NCBI RefSeq assembly: GCF_000235605.1
Contig: NC_016584.1
Location: forward strand, 5,799,082-5,863,081
Length of the DNA: 64,000 bases
Source: Desulfosporosinus orientis DSM 765
Lineage (GTDB): Bacteria > Bacillota > Desulfitobacteriia > Desulfitobacteriales > Desulfitobacteriaceae
Direction: 5' to 3'
Shown here: piece by piece, positions 56,268 to 64,000 of the stretch
Layout: each line of letters begins with the position of its first letter
How positions within the stretch are numbered: position 1 is the first letter of the stretch
Program-made: the position numbers and the translations under genes
The notes under the pieces: model-generated
Seen by the model: the letters and a program-made list of their open reading frames with translations, nothing else
Database searches by the model: none
What the model was told of the DNA's origin: nothing

Positions 56268-57713
56268 TTAACTCCCTATAGCAATAATTCTTGGTAAAGG
56301 TGCATACTTGCTTTGTAGAAGGGGTTCGTTTTTTACAACCGTTCCATTCATTTTAACGGTTCGAACAGAATCTACAATATATCCTGGTTGACCCACTTGT
56401 TTAACAATGGTTTCTCCATGTCCCAGAGTTTCGTCGACGAGTTTCTGTTCTTCAGCAGGAATAACCGACTCTATCTTATTCGAAATAGTAACTTCCTGAC
56501 CAGGAATAACTTTTCCATAAAGGTCAATAGTAACTGAATTATTGGTTACTTTTGTACGTATCAATAGGTAAGCTCCTGTATTATTTTTAAACTTCAAATC
56601 AAGAGTTGGATATGCCACCGTGGCATCTTGACCTAATGGAACATAGGAGATGGCAAGATCATGATTACTTCGCTGAGTTACAGGCAAATTTGCAAGTAAG
56701 CCGGTATTATATAATGTACTGGATACTTGACAAATTCCACCTGCTAAACCAGGAACGAATTTCCCGTTAACAATAATATAAGCATCTTTATAACCAGCTT
56801 CAACTGTGCGTTCTCCGACAATCTGATTAAAGGATAAAGTATCTCCGGGCTTAATAATTGCTTTATCCAACGCTTTAGCAGCCAAACGAACATTTTCTGA
56901 CCGAGCAGTCTGAGAAGGATCAAACCGGGTAGTATAACTTGATATTAGACCAGTAATTTTTTGATCTTCCAATTGCGCAGCAGTCAATGTAGGTTGCTGT
57001 TCTTTGAATTTTAAAGTCATCACTGGAATAGGCTTAAAAATATCAATGCCTTTAATCTGAGATATTAAATCCTCGGTATTTATAACTCGACCAACTTGTT
57101 CATTTTTAATTGCCATAGTATTTTGTGGTGTAATTTCAAAAGATGCTTCAACACAAGGAATATTTAAGCCTTCTAATTTTTGTTTTAGAGTATCTGAGAG
57201 TTTTTGATCATTCCATGACTGTGTCAAACTTAATTTAACACCACTTGTAGCATGATACTTTGACATTACTTTCTTAAAAAAAGAACCACTTCTGCCAATA
57301 TTATAGGCCTCGTCTAACGCTGAATCAGCAGATATCATAAGACCTAAATCATCAAGGGTCAATTCCTCTGAAAATTGATCCATAGAAAGCTTTACAGTTT
57401 GTCTTTTAAGACGTGTAACTTCATCATCTAATTTTTTGTCAGCTTGTTCAAGAGTCAAGTTGCCTATATTAATGCCAGAGACAGTTACCCCATCGACAAT
57501 AACATGATTGTCTCGTGTGTAAGCTAGTGCTGAAATGCCTGCTAAAGCAAAAACCACGAGCACAAGAGCTAACGATATATATAATGATTTTCGTTTCTTT
57601 AGAATAAATCGAGACCGGCTTCTCTTTGTACGATGATATGATTTAGCAGCCTCTGATGCAGAATTTAATTGACCATAATTTGAACTCTGCCTCTGGTTTT
57701 GTGATTCTTCCAA
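56268..57713 (-). CDS. VanW-family membrane-anchored protein
   Basis: Product of 481 residues, TTG start after AGGAGGGGG. One membrane helix at about residues 46-66 (LYISLALVLVVFALAGISAL), two peptidoglycan-binding-4-like domains (NIGNLTLEQADKKLDDEV; GKVINTEDLI-like), then the VanW domain (PGDTLSFNQIVGERTVEAGY and LAGGICQVSSTLYNTGLLAN). Extracellular; related YoaR-type proteins of Bacilli are of unknown function. Not itself evidence of vancomycin resistance. Confidence 0.9.
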   Translation of the reverse strand: MEESQNQRQSSNYGQLNSASEAAKSYHRTKRSRSRFILKKRKSLYISLALVLVVFALAGISALAYTRDNHVIVDGVTVSGINIGNLTLEQADKKLDDEVTRLKRQTVKLSMDQFSEELTLDDLGLMISADSALDEAYNIGRSGSFFKKVMSKYHATSGVKLSLTQSWNDQKLSDTLKQKLEGLNIPCVEASFEITPQNTMAIKNEQVGRVINTEDLISQIKGIDIFKPIPVMTLKFKEQQPTLTAAQLEDQKITGLISSYTTRFDPSQTARSENVRLAAKALDKAIIKPGDTLSFNQIVGERTVEAGYKDAYIIVNGKFVPGLAGGICQVSSTLYNTGLLANLPVTQRSNHDLAISYVPLGQDATVAYPTLDLKFKNNTGAYLLIRTKVTNNSVTIDLYGKVIPGQEVTISNKIESVIPAEEQKLVDETLGHGETIVKQVGQPGYIVDSVRTVKMNGTVVKNEPLLQSKYAPLPRIIAIGS

Positions 57714-57800
57714 ATTTCCCCCTCCTACTTATCGAAGCAAAAAGACTTTATATTTTCTTAAATTCGACGTTGTATACTTATTTCCTTCACCGTCCATCAT

Positions 57801-57834
57801 AAAAAAGGACCTTACTTCACAGTAAAGCCCCTAA
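57801..57834 (-). terminator. Terminator of rsmG
   Basis: GGGGCTTTAC TGTGAA GTAAGGTCC TTTTTT on the minus strand, nine-pair stem with two G-T pairs, just behind the rsmG stop. Confidence 0.75.
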
Positions 57835-57848
57835 TATTCATTTATGAT

Positions 57849-58568
57849 TTATTGAATAGGCTTTTTTGAAGGAATCCCTGCTTTTCTAGGATACTGAGCA
57901 GGAGTCTGTTTGATTTTCCGAATCAATATAATTGCACGATGTTCAGCGCCTTCGCCGAGATTATAATGCTCCCTGCCTTCACATTTTCCGCCGAGAATTT
58001 TTATAGCTTTTTCTGAATCAGCCATTTCATTCTCCGCTTGTATTCCTTTTGCAGCCAAGAAAAGACCATTAATCTTAAGAACAGGTAAAGCATACTCTAA
58101 TAAAATAGGCAATCGTGCGACTGCGCGAGAACTTACTGTTTCGAAACGTCCTCTATACTTTGAATCTCTGCCAAAGTCTTCAGCCCGTGTATGAACAGTA
58201 TGTATTTCAGTTAGACTAAGAGTTTCAATAACGACATCTAAAAAATCCAACCTCTTTTTTAAGGAATCAACCAAAACCACTTTTAACTCCGGTCGAAGTA
58301 TTTTAAGGGGGACACCAGGAAATCCTGCACCAGTACCCAAATCAGCAAAATCAACGCCATACATATATTTCGAGAGAACCATAGAATCAATAAAATGTTT
58401 TAAAATAACGTCTTCTGGTTCAATAATCCTTGTCAAATTCAATTTTTGATTCCATTCCAACAAGAGATCCCCGTATTTACAGAATTGATTTATTTGCAAA
58501 TCTGTAAGTTTAGAGCCAACATATTTATAGGTTAACCTTTCAAGTAGAGCAGCATACTCATCGAACAC
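57849..58568 (-). CDS. rsmG: 16S rRNA (guanine-N7) methyltransferase
   Basis: Product of 239 residues, GTG start. SAM-binding GVDFADLGTGAGFPGVPLKI and the catalytic region SSRAVARLPILLEYALPVLK. Methylates N7 of G527 (E. coli numbering); loss gives low-level streptomycin resistance. Starts three bases after mnmG. Confidence 0.97.
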   Translation of the reverse strand: MFDEYAALLERLTYKYVGSKLTDLQINQFCKYGDLLLEWNQKLNLTRIIEPEDVILKHFIDSMVLSKYMYGVDFADLGTGAGFPGVPLKILRPELKVVLVDSLKKRLDFLDVVIETLSLTEIHTVHTRAEDFGRDSKYRGRFETVSSRAVARLPILLEYALPVLKINGLFLAAKGIQAENEMADSEKAIKILGGKCEGREHYNLGEGAEHRAIILIRKIKQTPAQYPRKAGIPSKKPIQ

Positions 58569-58571
58569 CTC

Positions 58572-60473
58572 TTATTTTTCCCTCCTGCGCTTTTGTTCCA
58601 AGGAAACGAGCAAAACAGAAATATCTGCAGGGCTTACTCCAGTTATTCGTGAAGCTTGTCCTAAATTCAATGGATTCACTTCCATAAGTCGTTGTCTTCC
58701 TTCCGTTGATAAACCTCGTATTTCTTCATAAGAAAAGTTATCGGGTAGAATTTTTTCCTCTAATCTTGTGAACTTTTCAATCTCTAATAGTTGCTTGTCA
58801 ATATAACCAGAATACTTTGCCTCAATCTCTGCCTCTTCTAAAACTTCCATTTCGAAATTTTCTAACTCAGGCAGGAGTTTAATCAAATGCTTCAGGGAAA
58901 TTTCTGGCCGACGTATTAAATCTTGGGCACTAATTCCACCACGAGCTGGAGTTGATTCTGCTTCAATCATTACTTGTTGTAATTCTTCATCTAAAGGAGA
59001 AAAAACTTTTGCTTTCAATAAACCATTTATTGACTCTAAATCACAGGTTTTTTGATAATAACGCTTCCAACGATCTTCATTCACGAGTCCAATGTGTCGC
59101 CCTTTTTCCGTTAATCTTAAATCAGCATTATCTTGACGTAAAACAAGCCGGTATTCAGCTCTGGATGTTAAAAGCCGATAAGGTTCTTTCACACCTTTTG
59201 TAACGAGATCATCTACTAAGACGCCTGCGTAACCATCTGATCTCCTTAGAATGAAAGGTTCCTTATCAAAGACTTGTAGTGCAGCATTTATACCGGCAAT
59301 TAAACCTTGAGCAGCAGCTTCTTCATAACCAGAAGTGCCATTAAATTGGCCAGCTGTAAACAATCCTTTGATTTGACGAACTTCTAAGCAAAGAGAAAGT
59401 TGATGCGGCAAAACATAATCATATTCAATAGCGTAGCCTGGCCGCAACATTCGAACATTTTCCAATCCCACAATACTTTGCAATATTTGAATTTGAACTT
59501 CCTCTGGCATACTTGTTGATAAACCTGCTACATACAACTCCTCACTCTGCCAGCCTTCAGGTTCCAAAAATATCTGATGTGCATCTCTTTCAGAAAAACG
59601 AACAACCTTATCTTCAATGGATGGACAATAACGTGGACCAACACCCTCGATTTTTCCTGAATATAAAGGCGCTCGATAAAGATTATTACGAATAATTTCA
59701 TGAGTTTTAGTTCCTGTATATCCTAGCCAGCAAGAAACTTGTTTTGATGGATCTCCATGCCAAAATTTACTTTCAGTTGGCAAAAAAGAAAAACGCCATG
59801 GAAAATCATCACCAGGCTGAACGCGGAATTTACTAAAATCTACAGATTGACGCTGAATCCTCGGAGGGGTTCCAGTCTTAAATCTTCCTAATTCAATCCC
59901 ATACTCCTTTAGAGAGTCTGACAATGACACTGCAGGCATCTGACCATTAGGTCCACCTTGGTACATAGAATCCCCAATAATTATCCTTCCACGCAGATAC
60001 GTACCACTGGTTAACACTACTCTCCCGGATTCAAAACGAGCACCAGTGCGTGTAACAACACCACACACTGAATTATTTTTTATATCAAGCCTTTCAACGA
60101 GACCTTGGATTACTGTTAACCGAGGCTGTGAAAGCAGTGCATTGCGCATGTGACTCTGATAAGCAAGTTTATCTGACTGAACCCGTAATGCATGAACAGC
60201 AGGTCCTTTACCAGTATTTAACATCTTAGCTTGTAAAGAAGTCTCATCTGCCACAATTCCCATTTGTCCACCTAAGGCATCAATCTCTCTTACTAAATGC
60301 CCCTTTGCCGGTCCTCCAAGAGAAGGATTACAAGGCATATGTGCAATAGTATCTAAATTTAAAGTGAGTAAAAGAGTCTCACAACCAATTCGCGCAGCAG
60401 CTAGAGCAGCTTCGCAACCGGCATGACCAGCTCCCACAACAATTACATCATATTTGCCTGCAAAATATTCCAA
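58572..60473 (-). CDS. mnmG: tRNA uridine-5-carboxymethylaminomethyl enzyme MnmG
   Basis: Product of 633 residues. FAD motif [40 protein letters not shown] is a GidA signature; the active-site Cys region and [20 protein letters not shown] are present. Works with MnmE to modify the wobble uridine of certain tRNAs. Confidence 0.98.
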   Translation of the reverse strand: MEYFAGKYDVIVVGAGHAGCEAALAAARIGCETLLLTLNLDTIAHMPCNPSLGGPAKGHLVREIDALGGQMGIVADETSLQAKMLNTGKGPAVHALRVQSDKLAYQSHMRNALLSQPRLTVIQGLVERLDIKNNSVCGVVTRTGARFESGRVVLTSGTYLRGRIIIGDSMYQGGPNGQMPAVSLSDSLKEYGIELGRFKTGTPPRIQRQSVDFSKFRVQPGDDFPWRFSFLPTESKFWHGDPSKQVSCWLGYTGTKTHEIIRNNLYRAPLYSGKIEGVGPRYCPSIEDKVVRFSERDAHQIFLEPEGWQSEELYVAGLSTSMPEEVQIQILQSIVGLENVRMLRPGYAIEYDYVLPHQLSLCLEVRQIKGLFTAGQFNGTSGYEEAAAQGLIAGINAALQVFDKEPFILRRSDGYAGVLVDDLVTKGVKEPYRLLTSRAEYRLVLRQDNADLRLTEKGRHIGLVNEDRWKRYYQKTCDLESINGLLKAKVFSPLDEELQQVMIEAESTPARGGISAQDLIRRPEISLKHLIKLLPELENFEMEVLEEAEIEAKYSGYIDKQLLEIEKFTRLEEKILPDNFSYEEIRGLSTEGRQRLMEVNPLNLGQASRITGVSPADISVLLVSLEQKRRREK

Positions 60474-60481
60474 AGTTCATC

Positions 60482-61846
60482 CTACTTTCCTATACAAAAT
60501 CGAGAAAAAATATCATCAAGAAGGGATTCTTGAACATTATGACCCGTAATTTCAGAGACTTGTTGTAAAGCTTGCCGAATATCTATTGATAGTATATCCC
60601 AGGGCATGCCCAAACCTATACTTGCTATTGCTTGTCTTAATGACTGAGCACAGTTTGATAACAAGGCAATTTGCCTTACATTTGAAAGTAGAGGGTCCGT
60701 CGATTGCACTGTCACACCATAATAGACTCTCTTTTTTATAGCATCTTCCAGTTCATTAAATCCTTTATGCTGGAGTACTGAAAAAGGAATAAAAACTCCC
60801 TTATCGTAACAATGATTAGAAATATCACCGTCTTTCAACAGATCAATTTTATTTAAAAGCACAATAACTTTTTCGGAATATTGCTTTAAAATTTGGTTTT
60901 CGACATCCGTAAGAGGTTGATTTGCCTGAACAACAAGAAGAATCAATTCTGCACACTTCATAGTGTTCCAAGCTCTTTCAATTCCAAGCCGTTCTACAAG
61001 GTCATTGCTCTCACAAATGCCAGCTGTATCAACTAATTGAAGCAGGATGCCTCCAACATTAACGGATTCTCTAATTTCATCACGTGTTGTCCCGGGGATA
61101 TCTGTGACAATTGCTCGTTCTTCACGTACTAAAGCATTAAGAAGACTTGATTTTCCTACATTTGGCTGTCCGACAATTACTGTTAATAATCCGTCTCTAA
61201 TTATTTTTCCTGTTTTGCTACCAGCTAATAATAGATCTGCATTTTTAACACTTCGTTTAATTAATGATTCAAGTGTACTTCTATCTAAACTTTCTACATC
61301 ATCCTCAGGAAAATCAATTCCAGCTTCAATGTAAGCCAAAATTTCCAAAATCTCTTCCCTTAATTGAGTAATTTTATCAGAAAGACCACCACTTAATTGA
61401 GATAAAGCCAAATTAGCAGATGTTTCAGTTCTAGAACTGATTAAATCAATCACTGCCTCTGCCTGAATTAAATCAAGTTTACCATTTAAAAAAGCACGTT
61501 TTGAAAATTCCCCGGGTTCTGCTAAACGAGCACCATGACGAATACAAGCTTGCAAAATTCTTTGAGCAACAAATGGACCGCCATGGCAATTTATTTCATA
61601 TACATCTTCTCCTGTATATGACGTGGGGGCCAACATTCTGCCAACCAACACTTCATCAAGTATGGTACTTTCATCATGAAATAATCCTAAATTTAGAGTA
61701 AAGTTATCATAACTTGCCCAACGTTCTCTATTTTGAGGTTTAAAACATTCTTCTATAATTAGACCTGCTTTTGAACCACTTAATCTTAGAACGTGAATAC
61801 TTGCCTCACCCATAGCCGTAGCCATGGCGACTATTGTATCTTCCAT
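60482..61846 (-). CDS. mnmE: tRNA modification GTPase MnmE
   Basis: Product of 454 residues from the second ATG of the frame (GGGG lies ten bases before it). N-terminal formyl-THF binding domain MEDTIVAMATAMGEASIHVL; helical domain; G1 VIVGQPNVGKSSLLNALVRE; G3 IVDTAGICES (in QLVDTAG); C-terminal SRFCIGK with the catalytic Cys. Partner of MnmG, eight bases downstream. Confidence 0.97.
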   Translation of the reverse strand: MEDTIVAMATAMGEASIHVLRLSGSKAGLIIEECFKPQNRERWASYDNFTLNLGLFHDESTILDEVLVGRMLAPTSYTGEDVYEINCHGGPFVAQRILQACIRHGARLAEPGEFSKRAFLNGKLDLIQAEAVIDLISSRTETSANLALSQLSGGLSDKITQLREEILEILAYIEAGIDFPEDDVESLDRSTLESLIKRSVKNADLLLAGSKTGKIIRDGLLTVIVGQPNVGKSSLLNALVREERAIVTDIPGTTRDEIRESVNVGGILLQLVDTAGICESNDLVERLGIERAWNTMKCAELILLVVQANQPLTDVENQILKQYSEKVIVLLNKIDLLKDGDISNHCYDKGVFIPFSVLQHKGFNELEDAIKKRVYYGVTVQSTDPLLSNVRQIALLSNCAQSLRQAIASIGLGMPWDILSIDIRQALQQVSEITGHNVQESLLDDIFSRFCIGK

Positions 61847-61855
61847 GAATTTCAT

Positions 61856-62009
61856 TCCCCATTTGTATATTTATCCTGCAGCTGTCCTTTAGTATTAGAA
61901 AACTTGGCTGGCGCCCGACGAAGACACTATCCTCACACGTATTATCCATCTTGCGGTATGCAACAAAAGTTATACTGATTAGTATAAAAAAGAGGGGGTA
62001 TACCCCCTC
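61856..62009. repeat. Dispersed palindromic repeat, copy 2, in the mnmE-jag gap
   Basis: CTTGGCTGGCGCCCGACGAA then GACACTATCCTCACACG near 61904-61942, aligning with the unit at 47383 in about two thirds of positions. Confidence 0.4.
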
Positions 62010-62012
62010 TTA
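61986..62012 (-). terminator. Terminator of the rnpA-yidD-yidC-jag unit
   Basis: AAGAGGGGGTATACCCCCTC TTTTTTATAC on the minus strand, overlapping the jag stop codon: palindromic GC stem plus T tract. Confidence 0.88.
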
Positions 62013-62636
62013 GCCTCTTTTAAGTGATATTACAACCCTTCGATTCGGTTCATCGCCCTCACTAAAAGTTGAAATTCTTGCTTCATCTTGCAAAGAAGTG
62101 TGTATAATTCGCCGTTCATGCGGATTCATTGGCTCTAACACTATCCTTGTCCCCGTTCTCTTAACCTTTTCCGATAATCTTTTCGCAAGACGAACTAATG
62201 TTTCCTCCCGCCGAAGTCTATAGCCCTCAACATCTACAACAATTCGAACTCTCTCGGACATCTGTTTTGCAACAGCTAAATTCGTCAAGTACTGAAGGGC
62301 ATCAAGAGTATCTCCCCTCCTGCCTATAAGTATACCGAGTTCTGGACCTTTGATATTGACATGCCAATGTTCACCATTTTTACTTACCTGAGTTTCAGCA
62401 TCGACACTAATAGCCGTACAGACTTTTGTTATAAAATCAGCAGCCAAAACTCCTGGATTATCCTCATAAGACACGCGTACTCTTGCCAACCGTGTGCCAA
62501 ACAGTCCAAATAATCCTTTTTTAGTCGGTTCCTCAAGTATCTCTATTTTTACACGATCACGATCCACAGCCAATTCTGCAATACCGGCATTTACTGCTTC
62601 TTCAACTGTTTTTCCAGTTTTCTCTGCAATCCTCAT
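62010..62636 (-). CDS. jag: Jag/KhpB RNA-binding protein
   Basis: Product of 208 residues: N-terminal Jag domain (MRIAEKTGKTVEEAVNAGIA), KH domain with LGILIGRRGDTLDALQYLTN, and R3H domain MNPHERRIIHTSLQDEARIS. Binds RNA with KhpA and influences cell elongation in relatives. Follows yidC by 30 bases. Confidence 0.96.
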   Translation of the reverse strand: MRIAEKTGKTVEEAVNAGIAELAVDRDRVKIEILEEPTKKGLFGLFGTRLARVRVSYEDNPGVLAADFITKVCTAISVDAETQVSKNGEHWHVNIKGPELGILIGRRGDTLDALQYLTNLAVAKQMSERVRIVVDVEGYRLRREETLVRLAKRLSEKVKRTGTRIVLEPMNPHERRIIHTSLQDEARISTFSEGDEPNRRVVISLKRG

Positions 62637-62666
62637 GAACGATCCTCCTCACGCCTAACACGTTCC

Positions 62667-63341
62667 TTATATTGCTTTTTTTGTTTTATTTGACAAGCGA
62701 TTATTTATATAAAGCTGTTGAAAAATGGACACAACGTTCATAGTTACCCAATATAAGGCTAAACCTGCAGGGACAGTGGCACTAATATATGCAAAAAACA
62801 CAGGCATTATATACAACATAGTCTTCTGAGTAGGATCGGTACTAGCATTAGGACTTGTTAATCTAGTTTGGAGGAAGGTCGTTGCAGCTGCAAATAATGG
62901 AAGGATTAAATGATATGACAATGTAAACCCATAAATTTGCGTCAAATCAAAACCTAAAAAAATATGAGCAGAAGCATTGGATGGATCATATGGAAAATGT
63001 CTCAAAGCACTATATAATGCCCAAAAAATCGGTAATTGAACAACTATCGGCAAACACCCGCCCAAAGGATTTACTTGGTGTTCTTTATAGAGCTCCATAA
63101 CAGCAGCATTTGCTTTTTCTTTATTATTTTTATATTTCTCTTGGATAGCTTTGATCTTCGGTTGCAAATCAACAGTTTTTCTCATAGAAGCCATTTGTTT
63201 ATATGTTAATGGAAAGATCAAAGTTTTAATTAAAATAGTCAAAAGTATGATAGCTACACCATAATTCGCTAAACCAATCGTCGACGATAAATTATAGAGT
63301 ATATTTAATAAATAAGTCATTCCCTCAACAATAGTACTCAC
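62667..63341 (-). CDS. yidC: Membrane protein insertase YidC
   Basis: Product of 224 residues, Gram-positive short form (no periplasmic domain). Five hydrophobic segments; IILLTILIKTLIFPLTYKQM holds the conserved Arg/Lys region, YKEHQVNPLGGCLPIVVQLP the coiled hairpin, and SATVPAGLALYWVTMNVVSI the last helix. No lipobox cysteine is evident near the N-terminus. Confidence 0.96.
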   Translation of the reverse strand: MSTIVEGMTYLLNILYNLSSTIGLANYGVAIILLTILIKTLIFPLTYKQMASMRKTVDLQPKIKAIQEKYKNNKEKANAAVMELYKEHQVNPLGGCLPIVVQLPIFWALYSALRHFPYDPSNASAHIFLGFDLTQIYGFTLSYHLILPLFAAATTFLQTRLTSPNASTDPTQKTMLYIMPVFFAYISATVPAGLALYWVTMNVVSIFQQLYINNRLSNKTKKAI

Positions 63342-63352
63342 AAAAGCCCTCC

Positions 63353-63559
63353 TTAAACTGGGTCATGCCCTCCCGGATGAAAAGGGTGGCATTTTAAAAT
63401 TCGTATAATAGATTTCCAACTTCCTTTTATAAGACCGTATTTCTGTAAAGCCTGAATGGAGTACTCCGAACAACTAGGATAAAACCGGCATGTTTGGCCT
63501 TTAAGAGGAGAAATAAAAATTTGATATAAGCGTATTAAACCCACCAATAAACGTTTCAT
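63353..63559 (-). CDS. yidD: Membrane protein insertion efficiency factor YidD
   Basis: Product of 68 residues: [35 protein letters not shown], and [12 protein letters not shown]. Complete signature. It overlaps the rnpA stop by four bases and precedes yidC by 11. Confidence 0.96.
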   Translation of the reverse strand: MKRLLVGLIRLYQIFISPLKGQTCRFYPSCSEYSIQALQKYGLIKGSWKSIIRILKCHPFHPGGHDPV

Positions 63560-63900
63560 AGTTTCTCACTTTTTAAAGCATTCGCCTTTTCTAATATGTA
63601 CATCATACTCTTTTCGACTTCCGAATAGGAAACTCCTTTGATTCTTACTCTCGCTATACAAATTATTTGTACATGACTTTTTATTTTTGGCAAATTAAGC
63701 CGAATAACTTCTCTCATTAATCTTTTAGCTCTATTTCGCTGAACTGCATTGCCGACTTTTTTTGAGGCGATAAAACCAAAGCAAGTTGGGGATTTTGATA
63801 TTACATAAATAGCAACATATTTTGAAGAGTAGTTTTTCCCAAGCTCAAAAATTGTTTTAAAGCCTGATTTTTGGCGTAAGCGAAATTGTCTTTTTAGCAT
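63556..63900 (-). CDS. rnpA: Ribonuclease P protein component
   Basis: Product of 114 residues, GGAGGAG just before the ATG. Family signature [20 protein letters not shown] and the N-terminal [20 protein letters not shown]. Cofactor of the RNase P RNA in tRNA 5' maturation. rpmH, the usual upstream gene, must lie beyond the right edge; the last 100 bases hold no gene. Confidence 0.96.
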   Translation of the reverse strand: MLKRQFRLRQKSGFKTIFELGKNYSSKYVAIYVISKSPTCFGFIASKKVGNAVQRNRAKRLMREVIRLNLPKIKSHVQIICIARVRIKGVSYSEVEKSMMYILEKANALKSEKL

Positions 63901-64000
63901 AACTCCTCCAGGCTTAAAGGTTCTATCATATTCTAACTCACAATGCTATATTTTAAACGTTTTACGAGCTTATATGACAAAATACAAAAATTTATTTAAA

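Noticed and set aside
63901..64000. Search for rpmH upstream of rnpA
   Set aside because: The last 100 bases contain no frame resembling bL34; the gene probably starts beyond the window.

Overview
The window looks like the leftward arm of the replication-origin region of an endospore-forming Firmicute of the Peptococcaceae type (Desulfosporosinus/Desulfitobacterium-like). This assignment is an inference from gene content and order; no database search was possible. Supporting signs are the block rnpA-yidD-yidC-jag-mnmE-mnmG-rsmG-parA-parB with two parS sites at the right edge, spore-linked genes (YyaC, LonC, a Spo0E-like peptide), the SCIFF peptide with its radical SAM maturase, and a selenocysteine apparatus (selC and selB). 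Most core genes lie on the minus strand, so they are transcribed away from an origin that should sit just beyond the right end. rpmH and dnaA are not inside the window.

Layout. 1-2.5 kb: the end-truncated TPR membrane protein and the scfA/scfB ribosomally made peptide pair. 2.6-5.6 kb: a magnesium unit on the plus strand consisting of a sigmaA promoter, an M-box riboswitch, a terminator, a 33-codon leader ORF, a soluble PRC-barrel/MgtE-N/CBS protein and an NRAMP-related Mg transporter. 5.6-9.7 kb: small genes (Spo0E-like, CBS, two metallo-beta-lactamase fold hydrolases, a glyoxalase-fold protein, a DUF3102 protein carrying a perfect 30-bp palindrome).

9.84-23.15 kb: an accessory island built at tRNA-Gly(CCC). 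The 3' part of the tRNA is present three times (9844, 21120 and inside the intact gene at 23078), each followed on the minus strand by its own hairpin terminator, which indicates two tandem integrations. The left element (9.84-21.12 kb) is decaying. It holds a broken C39-type peptidase, a cell-wall-binding-repeat protein split by one IS21-family element, an IS66 end, an AT-rich cluster with an exonuclease-BRCT gene and a possible replication gene, and an integrase split by a second IS21-family element. The right element (21.12-23.08 kb) carries one intact Abi-family gene and the frameshifted tail of another integrase.

23.2-42.2 kb: PhoH, tRNA-Phe and tRNA-Glu, a chemoreceptor behind a cyclic di-GMP-I riboswitch, purA, purB, a flavoprotein, dnaB, lonC, rplI, a DUF2232 protein, a MazG-like protein, rpsR, ssb, rpsF, ychF, a DUF951 protein, an MscS channel, an M18 aminopeptidase, a CvpA-family protein and selC. 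42.3-49 kb: a 43-codon gene, a DUF2889 protein, a CBS-ACT protein and a complete branched-chain amino acid ABC transporter (livFGMHJ). 49.2-54.4 kb: selB, a YkvI-like transporter, yyaC, a DUF4446 and a DUF554 protein. 54.4-64 kb: parS, parB, parA, a VanW protein and the conserved origin-flanking set.

The most informative points are the tandem tRNA-Gly island, the magnesium unit with its leader ORF, the selC/selB pair, the two riboswitches with readable terminators, the paired parS sites, and the palindrome inside the DUF3102 gene.
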